The notes beneath the pieces are model-generated. The model made no database searches and was not told the origin of the DNA. It saw only the letters and a program-made list of their open reading frames with translations. Shown here one piece after another: positions 30,109-52,931 of a stretch of DNA of 64,000 nucleotides (position 1 is the first letter of the stretch; the number at the start of each line of letters is the position of its first letter). The position numbers were made by a program, and so were the translations under genes. The DNA lies in the NCBI GenBank assembly GCA_036169595.1, contig JAVFKY010000007.1, forward strand, positions 35,001-99,000. Reading direction: 5' to 3'. The DNA comes from Dictyostelium firmibasis. Lineage: Eukaryota; Evosea; Eumycetozoa; Dictyosteliales; Dictyosteliaceae.

Positions 30109-34138
<4,030 letters not shown>

Positions 34139-35635
34139 CTAATTTAATTAACACCTCTAAAAAATAATAAATAAATAAAACGGGCACAAAATATATATTA
34201 TAAAGTAACAAATAAAGTAAACAAATAAAATTATCAAATAGGTAATAAATATATATTATAATGTAGTTTATTTGAGGTGAATGATATGAAAAATAAAATT
34301 TTGAAAAAAAAAATTGAAATAATTTAAAAAAAAAAAAAAATTTGCGCAGCTACCCCCACCCACACTTTCAAAAATTACTTCAGAAAAACACACAGCAGGG
34401 GGTAGAAGAAATGTTGTAGTGGATTGATTGTTAACTTTTAACAATGATTGTTTGGCTTCATTGTTCTTTCTAATTGACTTTGCTAACTTTCTTACACGTT
34501 CAGATTCGGTATCATCAAACATCTTTGGAGTGTCTTTGATCTTGATTGGTTGGACCACTTCGGAACCGTAGATTTCTTTTGAGATGTTGTTACGACGAAC
34601 ACGAGCTAATGTTGCTTGAGCACTAACAACTAATTGAATTGACGAGTCAGCTAAGTAACCTAAGAGTTCGGTATCGATATCAGTTTTATCGGATGATATC
34701 ATACTTGAAAGTAAAAGTATTGGTTTCAAAATATCATTGATTCTCTTTTCCACAATGTACAAGTCGGTATCATTATTCTTGAGATTCGATGAAGCAGATA
34801 TACCTTCTGGAGTACCGAATGGAGCTACATTCACTTGGAAGTTAGATGGAAAGCAAAAGATCTTATTAACATCAGCGATTTCGTTCTTCTTAAGGATACA
34901 TTTTTCTTCAACTAACAAACCTTGATTATTGATTAAATGTTTGTAGTTAGCAAGTAATGACTCTGATAGTTGATAATCAGTTGGAACATCGACTGGATCG
35001 ATAGATTCATCATCACCTTGTTCATTCTCAGTTTCAGATTCATCATTAGAACGTTGATTATCAGAGTTACGGTACGACTCTCTGATTGGCTCTTTCATAT
35101 ATCTTGTGAAAGCTAATGAGAGATTGGAGATTTGATCCTCAAGTGATTTCATTCTAGTTTCATAAGAATTAGAATTATTTTCGGTAGAGCTACTAGCGTG
35201 GTTATTATTATCGGTGGTAGACATTATTTTATTGATATCTAAAATTATTTTTATAGAGATAGAGAAAAAGTATTAAATTAATAAAAGAATTTTTTTTTTT
35301 TTTTTTTTTAATTATTTGTATAAATTATGTGTGTGTATCTTAAATATATATAGGAGGAATTCCCAAATAAAATAAATCGAATTGTTTTCAATGTTTAGTG
35401 CCACTATTTATACTGTTTTTACTTTCTGAAAAATTTCGCAAAACTCAAAAAAATAGGTGCGTGACACGTGGCAACTTTTTTCAAACTCGAAATTTTTCAT
35501 TTTTTCAATAATTTTTTCGAGGTAAAAAACCTCCAGAAAATTCTTTTGAATTTCTCTGAAAATTATCTTAAATATTTGGGAATAATCAAATAAATAAATG
35601 TATTCATAAATTTAAATATATATATGATAATATAA

Positions 35636-36022
35636 ATCACAAAAAATAATTATGCTCTTCAAGCAATGAATGGTGATATTGAAGTTATTGAGAGAATGCA
35701 GCAGAAAAAAAGTCTCTCTCTGCCTAGAAGTGGACAGAAGTTGATACCAGAGTCTCTTTGCCGTGATTATGAGTTAAACTACGCCATGTCTGTTCATAAA
35801 AGCAAGGGAAGCGAATTTCAAAAGGTGATTCTGCTACTTCCAGAGAGTTCCAATCATATCAGCATTCCACTTCTCTATACAGCTATTACAAGAGCTAAAA
35901 GAGCTATTACGATTATCGGAAAGAAAACGGTTTTACAGGATCTTTTTTTGGAAAGGCATATGAGAACTACCACCCTTTTTAGGGCCATTTCAAGGCACTT
36001 TATGAATGAGAGTTCATATTAG
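35636..36022 (+). pseudogene. recD: RecD-like helicase, C-terminal fragment (bacterial type)
   Basis: An open frame of 128 codons from the DIRS-1 edge, beginning ITKNNYALQAMNGD, to TAG at 36020. It matches the C-terminus of exonuclease V alpha chain/RecD-type superfamily 1 helicases: the N-[DN]-YAL...NGD strand, then motif V (YAMSVHKSKGSEFQKV) and motif VI (LLYTAITRAKRAITIIG). The Walker A and B parts are absent, so this is only the 2A-domain end. G+C here is about 45% in lines I counted, against 10-30% around it, codon use is balanced and there is no intron. It looks like DNA acquired from a bacterium, later interrupted by DIRS-1. Confidence 0.8.
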
Positions 36023-36170
36023 GGAGTCTTTTTTTTCATACTCGATTACATATCTACTTAACTTAGAAGTACTCTCTCCAACCTTTCTTTGAATAGACTA
36101 TTTTGTTGATTTGTCGACTTCTATAGTAAGAGTTAAAATATAGGCTCTATCAGGGTGATTAAAGAATTAA
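36023..36170. other. spacer of the bacterial-like block
   Basis: No ORF. Contains ACTCTCTCCAACCTTTC...GAATAGAC at about 36070, which resembles CTACTCTCTCCAGCTGTTC...GAATAAAG at about 37180, so the phosphatase remnant is flanked by related spacer sequence. Confidence 0.4.
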
Positions 36171-37030
36171 TTATAGGGAGTCTATTCCAACCAGAAGGGT
36201 TGTCACAATTACTTTCTTATCATGCTTGAGCTGCTGAAGCCTATGCTGATGGCCTCGAAAGAGCATCTTGACTTTATTTTTCGTACTTCTGAGCGCGAAG
36301 TAGGCAGCAATATCTTCTGCATTTAACTGAAATTGACGATCTCCAGGAAGGCCGTAGTGAGCTATTCCAACAGTAACGTCGCCCCAATTATATTTTGTTT
36401 CACAAACACCATTTGAACAAGAATTTTTTGATAGGTTGAAATGATAGTCTCTATTCTTGCTTTGCTCGGGTAGAGAGGTGAATCCGTCTCTATCTTCTGT
36501 ACTAGTTCACCTAGGATTCGGGCTTTTGGTACAGGGATGTAGTGTACTGTTTCTTCGCTATCTAAAAGTGGAGCTGGATCCATGGTCGGTTCAAAAAGAC
36601 CATGAGTGAACTGAACGTACTCTCTTGTTCCTTCTCCTTTCACGCTGAAATAGGTTGTAAGAGACATCGTCTCATAGAACTCTTCAAGAGACTGTTTTTT
36701 CTCTTCATCGCATAATATTTCAAGCAAAAGAGGATCGCTTTTTCCATAATTGGATTTGTCTCAACATATTCTTGATTTCCTCGGATGAGGTGAACTTGGT
36801 TCTCATTCTCTTCTCGAAGGTAGGTGAGGAGCTCTAAAATGCGTACACCATATACGCCTCTATCACAGTAGTCTCCTAAAAAGATGAGATGAACTCCAGG
36901 TCTGCAGCGGTAGGCATTATCTTGGATAGAGCCAGAAAGAAGGTAGATATTTTTGCCCGAAAGGTGGAGACATTTTTCTGCAAGCTCATGGAGATGCTGA
37001 ATTCAGGTCTCTTTTTTCTCAGATACAATT
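36171..37030 (-). pseudogene. PPP-family metallophosphatase pseudogene 1 (bacterial-like)
   Basis: Minus-strand remnants in at least three frames show the ordered PPP signature. LIFLGDYCDRGVYG holds the GDxxDRG box. RGNQEYVE stands where RGNHE is usual, so the catalytic His is Gln. FTHGLFEPTMDPAPLL follows, then YNWGDVTVG and KMLFRGHQHRLQQL, and the frame ends VGIDSL. Two frame changes break the gene. G+C is about 43-45% in lines I counted. PPP enzymes remove phosphate from Ser/Thr; this one could not work. The RGHQ version occurs in both bacteria and eukaryotes, so the bacterial origin rests mainly on composition and the neighbouring RecD. Confidence 0.75.
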
Positions 37031-37244
37031 GGGGTAAAAAATTCTATTTTCATTATAGCCCTATGCCTATCTTATCGGTTATTTATACAGTATATATCGA
37101 AAAAATAGCCTCTGACTGTGTGATAACCATTCTATATTTCAGGAGAAGTTACTGGATAGAGTGCACTTACTCTTGAGCTACTCTCTCCAGCTGTTCTGAA
37201 TAAAGCCTGTTTTGTCCACTCAGCTACTTTGGTATTTTGTGTTA
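37031..37244. other. remaining bacterial-like spacer
   Basis: No supportable gene. Composition is intermediate. It ends exactly at the family A terminus at 37245. Confidence 0.4.
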
Positions 37245-37740
37245 CCCTCCGAAATAAAGTATTTTTATGGTGTCTTTGGTGCATTGGTTTGTTCAGCAAA
37301 AATAATCGATCTGCACGCGAAACGGCATAATTTAATTAAAAAATAAAAAATTTAAATCGAAAAAATTAAAATTTGTGTTTTTTAAAAATAAAAATCTCAT
37401 ATTTTAATTAAAATTAATTTTTTTATTTTTTTTTATTTTTTTTTATTTTTTTTTATTTTTTTTTTTTTTATTTTTTTTTTTTTTTATTTTTTTTTTTTTT
37501 TTGACAAATGGTATTATATTTGAAATATTGATACAATAAAGACGATGAAACAGAGATGGAAGATTGGGTTGAGGAACTATTTGATCAAATAGTTCCTCAT
37601 TCCAATCTTCTATCTCTGTTTCATCGTCTTCGTCTTCGTAGACATCCTGGTTATCATCTGGATTGTTTTTAGTTTTGATTATTATTATTTTGACTTTGAT
37701 TTTGATATTGGTTTTGAGAAAACTGATGATCAATTTGTAA
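37245..37740 (-). mobile_element. family A 3' end, decayed
   Basis: CCCTCCGAAATAAAG start with several substitutions against the other copies (for example GATCTGCACGCG for GATCTGCGCGCG), a long poly-T tract, then the acidic tail coding region (DDETEIEDWNEELFDQ). It is older than the other family A copies. It contains an 88-base palindrome at 37541-37628. Confidence 0.75.
37541..37628. repeat. 88-base near-perfect palindrome
   Basis: The 44-base arms meet at TTGATCAA (centre 37584/37585). Each arm is the family A tail coding segment (GACGATGAAACAGAG... and its complement) with only a few mismatches. Confidence 0.85.
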
Positions 37741-38640
37741 ATTGTTAGTGAAGATCCCAATTATTCATATGATAATGATGATGCATCACCCATTAATACG
37801 TTTTTGGATCGTCAAATATTGAATTCAGAAATCTATTTGATTTAAATAATACCAATACACTTCTACTACTACTTACTCTTCATCCACCACCTTCCAATAA
37901 TCCTGCTTCTTCATCAAGATCATCACTACTCCCACCACCGCTACTACCTCTTGATCCACCACCATCTAATACTCCTGCTTCTTCATCATGATCATCCAAT
38001 ACACCTGCTTCTTCATCACAATAACAAACTCTCTTTAAATAATACCAATACTACTTCTACTACCTCTTCATCATCACCACCATTGAATACACCTGCCTCT
38101 TTATCAAGATCATCCAATACCACCACTACCTACCACTGCTACTGCTACTGCTACTGCTACTGCTACTGCTACTGCTACTGCTACTGCTACTGCTACTGCT
38201 ACTGCTACTGCTACTGCTACTGCTACTGCTACTGCTACTGCTACTGCTACTGCTACTGCTACTGCTACTGCTACTGCCACTGCTACTGCTACTGCTACTA
38301 CCTCTTCTTCATCACCACAATCTAATACACCTGCTTCTTCATAAAAATCATCTAATACACCTACTTCTTCATCACAATCATCTAATACACCTGCTTCATC
38401 ATCCAATACCACTACTACAACTGCCACTGCTACTAATACTACCTATTCTTCATTACCACAATCTAATACACCTTCTTCTTCATCACAATCATCTAATACT
38501 GGTACTACTTTAAGAATGTCTTAATCTGTTTACCAAAAATTTTAGTAAGATTATATTGGCCTGCAACCATTATTGATACAGATGGTCATCTATATATGAA
38601 GAAATAGAATATATATTAAAAATTAAGTAGGTATGAATTT
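37741..38640 (+). pseudogene. decayed family D-like transposase, C-terminal region
   Basis: Plus-strand remnants, several frames and stops. NYSYDNDDASPINTF is followed by a long Ser/Thr/Pro-rich stretch with tandem SSNTPASSS-like units. Near the end come WPATIIDTDGHLY and YEEIEYILKI, which align with FWPAVVVGYKL and YNEIEYLLKF before the last intron of family D. I read it as a distant, dead family D relative. Confidence 0.5.
38134..38300. repeat. TGCTAC hexanucleotide array
   Basis: About 27 units, nearly perfect. On the plus strand it encodes Ala-Thr dipeptides within the decayed transposase. Confidence 0.9.
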
Positions 38641-38653
38641 TTTTAAAAAAAAG

Positions 38654-38782
38654 AAATACATTTATATTAATGTATATAACTTGTAGATTGACCTATTTTT
38701 ATTTATATACAATATTGTTTATTTTAAAATTTTAAAATAGGTCAATCTACAAGTTGTATATATACATTAATATAAATGTATT
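38654..38782. repeat. inverted repeat, ~48-base arms
   Basis: AAATACATTTATATTAATG...GATTGACCTATTTT at 38654-38702 is complementary to 38734-38782, apart from a small 4-base difference, with a ~31-base A/T loop. It is either a small foldback element or an inverted duplication. Confidence 0.75.
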
Positions 38783-38784
38783 TT

Positions 38785-39060
38785 AAAATGAACTAATGCA
38801 CCAGTAAAATATAATCTAGTTATTATATATATTGTTATTATTTGTATAGTTTTAAAAAAAATGAAATGAAAAAAAAATAAAAAAAATAAAAAATTAAAAA
38901 AAATATTCACGACGAGCTGCAAAAATTTTTTTTAAAATAAATTTTGAGAGTGTGATAGGTGTGATGCATGAAATCTTGAAGTGAAGCGATGGAAATCTAA
39001 AAATTTTACATATGTTCTCATTTGCCAAATGAAAGAAGCCGTTTGTGAATATGCGAATGA
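38785..39060. other. unassigned sequence
   Basis: No gene. The stretch around 38905-39040 (CACGACGAGCTGC, GTGATGCATGAAATC, AGAAGCCGTTTGTG) is less A/T-biased than its surroundings and matches nothing else in the window. Confidence 0.3.
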
Positions 39061-39061
39061 A

Positions 39062-39603
39062 ATTTTTGTAAAAAAAAAAAAAAAAATTTTAATATTTACC
39101 ATTTAAAATTTCCTATTTATATTTATTTTTTTTATATTTTATTATTTAATTTTTTTATGAATATTTTTCAATACATAATAAAAATTTACATACAAAAAAA
39201 AAAGAAAATTTTTACGCATAAAAAAAAAAAAAGAAATTTTTACGCATAAAAAAAAAAATAATAAAAAAATCACCATATAAAATGACATTATTACTTTTCT
39301 TTCATGGTTATTGATTAAAAACACCCAAAACACTCATATAACCCATGAGGATACCTTATCATAATGAAAGGGCCTGTTGTTCTGTTATGACATGGTTATT
39401 TTGGAGTGTTGATAAGGCTTTTCAAAACTCTGCAAGATCTAAAAAAATAAAAAAATAAAAAAAATATTTTTTTAATTTAAATTTTAATTTTTTTTATTTT
39501 TATTTTTAAATTAATTTTTCCCGGGTTATATAACAAATAAAATCGAATGCACCAGATTATAAGTCATTTTAATATGAACTTATCAATACTAAAAACCGGA
39601 GGG
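39062..39603 (-). mobile_element. family A 5' terminal fragment
   Basis: Ends at 39603 in the complement of CCCTCCGGTTTTTAG and matches 40577-41090 in inverted orientation, including the CCCGGG site, GATCTTGC[AG]GAG and GGCCTGTTGTTC. Only the non-coding 5' end is present. It borders the second phosphatase remnant. Confidence 0.75.
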
Positions 39604-40190
39604 AATATAGGCAACATCCATAGATAGGTACTTATTCTTGGAGTGAAGTGCCTTTCTTTCGGCTCCAATTGAGAGGGTTGTGACAACTACTGTTCTATCC
39701 CCATCAAGATGTTGAAATTGATGTTGATGGCCACGAAAGAGCATTTTAACATCATGCCTATCGCTGATTAACGAAAAATAGGCAGTAATGTCCTATACTT
39801 AGCCGGAAATTCCGATTGCCCGCATACCCATAACTAGCCTCTTTTTTCTGCTTGGTTACCACATCTCCCCAATTATAGATTGTTTTATTATCGCACAAGT
39901 TAGAATTTTCTTTATGTTTGGCGACTATATTTTTTATTCTTTCAAAGGCTGTATAGAGGGGTGAATTTGGACCTATAAGCCGTATTCGCTGGCTAAAACG
40001 GCGAGTCTTTGGTGTGTGTTAGATTGTTTTTATGATCAAGAAGAGCTGATAGGTCAACATTTGGCTCAAAAAGGCATGAGTAAACTGTACATACTCTCTT
40101 CGCTTCTCTCCCGACACGCTAAAATAGGTTGTAAGAGACATCGTCTCATAGAATTCTTCAAGGACTTTTTGCTGTTTTATATCTTCTACT
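39604..40190 (-). pseudogene. PPP-family metallophosphatase pseudogene 2
   Basis: Minus-strand remnants of a paralogue of 36171-37030. Both share LEEFYETMSLTTYFSV and REYVQFTHA; here follow YNWGDVV and KMLFRGHQHQFQHL, ending in SMDVAYI. Several frame changes and stops are present. It lacks the N-terminal GDxxDRG half. It is interrupted on one side by a family A 5' end and on the other by family C at 40191. The divergence between the two copies is large, so they were probably already paralogues in the donor. Confidence 0.7.
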
Positions 40191-41441
40191 CCCTCCGAAA
40201 TTTCCTTAAAATTGAACCATATTATAATTGAAATCTAAAATTACTATAAACTTAATTAATGAATGAAAAAAATTGTATATGTGGTAAAAAAAGTAAAAAT
40301 AAAAATAAAAAATAAAAAATAAAAAAATATTATTTTTATTTTTTGGAATTTTCCTAAACACACACCACATTCAAAAATCACCACGTTCAAGTAGCAGGAA
40401 TTAACAGATACTACCTGACACAACTTCTGAAAACCGTACGGGGTAAGTGTGTGTTAATATATATATTAAATACAATATATATTTTTTAATAATATTAAAA
40501 TATAAAAAAGTTTATGATGAATATGATAATGATGAATATGATAACGATGAAGATGAAATTATAAATTCTCAATTTACCCTCCGGTTTTTAGTATTGATAA
40601 GTTCATATTAAAATGACCAATAATCTGGTGCATTCGATTTTATTTGTTATATAACCCGGGAAAAAATTAATTTAAAAATAAAAATAAAAAAAATTAAAAT
40701 TTAAATTAAAAAAATATTTTTTTTATTTTTTTATTTTTTTAGATCTTGCGGAGTTTTGAAAAGCCTTATCAACAATCCAAAATAACCATGTCATAACAGA
40801 ACAACAGGCCCTTTCATTATGATAAGGTATCTTCTTGGGTTATATGAGTGTTTTAGATGTTTTTAATCAATAACTATGAAAAAAAAGTAATAATGTCATT
40901 TTAAATGGTGATTTTTTTTTTTTTTTTTTTTTTTTTATGAGTAAAAATTTTTTTTTTTTTTTTTTTTATATGTAAATTTTTATTATGTATTAATAATTAT
41001 TCAAAAAAAAATTAAATAATAAAATATAAAAAAATATAATATAAATAGGAATTGTAAATGGTAAATATTAAAATAATTTTTTTTTTTTTTTTTTTGCATG
41101 TAAATTTTTTTTATATTTTAAAAAAAAAAATAATAAATAGATAAAAATATAAAAAAATAAAAAAAAAAATATAAATTGATTTTGTATTTAAGACCTTAAT
41201 ATTAAAAAATATTAAAAAAAAAAAATTAAATGAGAAAATAAAAAAAAAAAAAATATAAATAGAAATTGTAGATCGTAAAAATTCGAAATTGTTTTTTTAT
41301 TTTTTTTTTTTTTATTTTTTTTATTTTTTAAATTTTAAATTAATATACGATCTACAATTTCTATTAATCTCAATATTATACAAAATAGGAAGTAGTCTAA
41401 GATGAAAGATTTCTACAAAATTCATAAAAATATATTCAAAT

Positions 41442-51553
<10,112 letters not shown>

Positions 51554-51669
51554 TAATATTTCAACTATGCTACAATCTGTCAAAAATAAAAAATAAAAAA
51601 ATAAAAAAAATGAAAAAAAATAAAAAAAAATAAAAAAAAAAAAATAAAAAAAAAAACAAAAAAAAAAAT

Positions 51670-51849
51670 AAAAAAATTAATTTTAATTAAAATATGAGAT
51701 TTTTATTTTTAAAAAACACAAATTTTAATTTTTTCGATTTAAATTTTTTATTTTTTAATTAAATTATGCCGTTTCGCGCGCAGATCGATTATTTTTGCTG
51801 AACAAACAAACACACCCAAGACACCATAAAAATACTTTATTTCGGAGGG
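51670..51849 (+). repeat. family A 3' terminal region
   Basis: Same as 1055-1235: GCCGTTTCGCGCGCAGATC island and the CGGAGGG end. Confidence 0.8.
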
Positions 51850-51959
51850 TGTAAAATATTCAAATAAAATTAAGTAAAATATTTTAAAAAAAAAAAAATA
51901 ATTAAGAAAAATATATAGTAAAATTTTAATTATTATTTTTAATCATTCAATTTTTATAA

Positions 51960-52640
51960 ATCTTTTTTTATTTAAAAGGTAACTTAATTGAGATTATAGT
52001 AATGTATTTATTCTATAAAAAACAAATACTACTAATTAATTGGCTCTGATTATATTATAGTTTTTTTTTTTTGTTGTGATTTTTTTTTTTTTATTAAAAA
52101 AAAAAAGTTTTAATTTTAATTTTACTTATTTGTTATTTAGTTTTTATAAATCTTTTTTTATTTAAAAGGCAACTTAATTGAGATTATAGTTATGTATTTT
52201 TTTTATAAAAAAAATAAATAATATTAAATATTTTTTATATTGATTATATCATAGTTTTTTTTTTTGAGATTGTGTGGTTTTTTTTTAATTAATAAAAATA
52301 AGGATTTAATTTTTATTTTACTTATTTGTCATTCAATTTTTATAAATCTTTTTTTATTTTAAAGGTAACATAATTGAGATTATATTAATATTTTTTTCCA
52401 TATAAAAAAACAAATAATATTGAATATTTTTGGTTCTGATTATTTATTATAGTTTTATTTTTGTTGTGATTTTTTTTTTATTAAAAAAAAAGTTTTAATT
52501 TTTATTTTCTTGTTTGTCATTTAATTTTTATAATTCTTTTTTTATTTTAAAGAAAAATTAATTGAGATTATATTTATATATTTTTTTATAAAAAAAAAGT
52601 AATAATATTAAATATTTTTTATATTGATTATATCATAGTT
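51960..52640. repeat. four ~190-base subterminal direct repeats of family C
   Basis: AATTGAGATTATA recurs at 51986, 52176, 52372 and 52560. Each is preceded by TTTATAAATCTTTTTTTAT and followed by a poly-A/T block and ATTATA[TG]..AGTTTTT. Matched by four inverted counterparts at 61290-61900 in the other family C copy. Confidence 0.8.
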
Positions 52641-52816
52641 TTTTTTTTTTTTTTTTTTATTAAATATTTAACACATTTTTACCATATAAAAATTTATACG
52701 ACCCCCAAAAAAAATAAAATTTAATTCAAAAAAAATAAAATTGTTTTTACTTTTTTGAAAATTTCAGTTTTGCTGACCCCCACCTGCGCGTTCCATTTTC
52801 CAGTATTATCGGAGGG

Positions 52817-52931
52817 TAAAGAGTATTATAATTAAAAAACTTAACTCGAATACAAACATATTCAACAATGATCCATTCAGGATTTTGAATCAACTGAATG
52901 AGGTGTTTTCACTTACTTAAATTTAAATATT
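52817..52931. other. short flank between family C and DIRS-1
   Basis: About 115 bases. A minus-strand frame (QLIQNPEWIIVEYVCIRV) is open across it but too short to assign. Contains CACTTACTTA, which could be a splice donor on the minus strand. Confidence 0.3.

Noticed and set aside
36889-37176. Plus-strand frame of 95 codons over the phosphatase remnant
   Set aside because: Antisense to the GDxxDRG region; no recognisable motif.
35636-37244. The higher-GC block as simple bacterial contamination of the assembly
   Set aside because: A DIRS-1 terminal repeat joins the RecD frame directly, and family A and C ends lie directly against or inside the phosphatase remnants and their spacer; the genes are decayed, as expected for integrated DNA. 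Long reads would still be the decisive test.
39142-39333. Minus-strand 63-codon Phe/Leu-rich frame
   Set aside because: Falls in the non-coding family A 5' end and consists of poly-A/T codons.
40016-40231. Plus-strand frame of 71 codons at the end of phosphatase remnant 2
   Set aside because: Antisense to phosphatase sequence and runs across the family C terminus.
51960-52640. CRISPR-like array
   Set aside because: Units are ~190 bases, vary throughout and have no repeat-spacer pattern; they are subterminal transposon repeats in a eukaryote.
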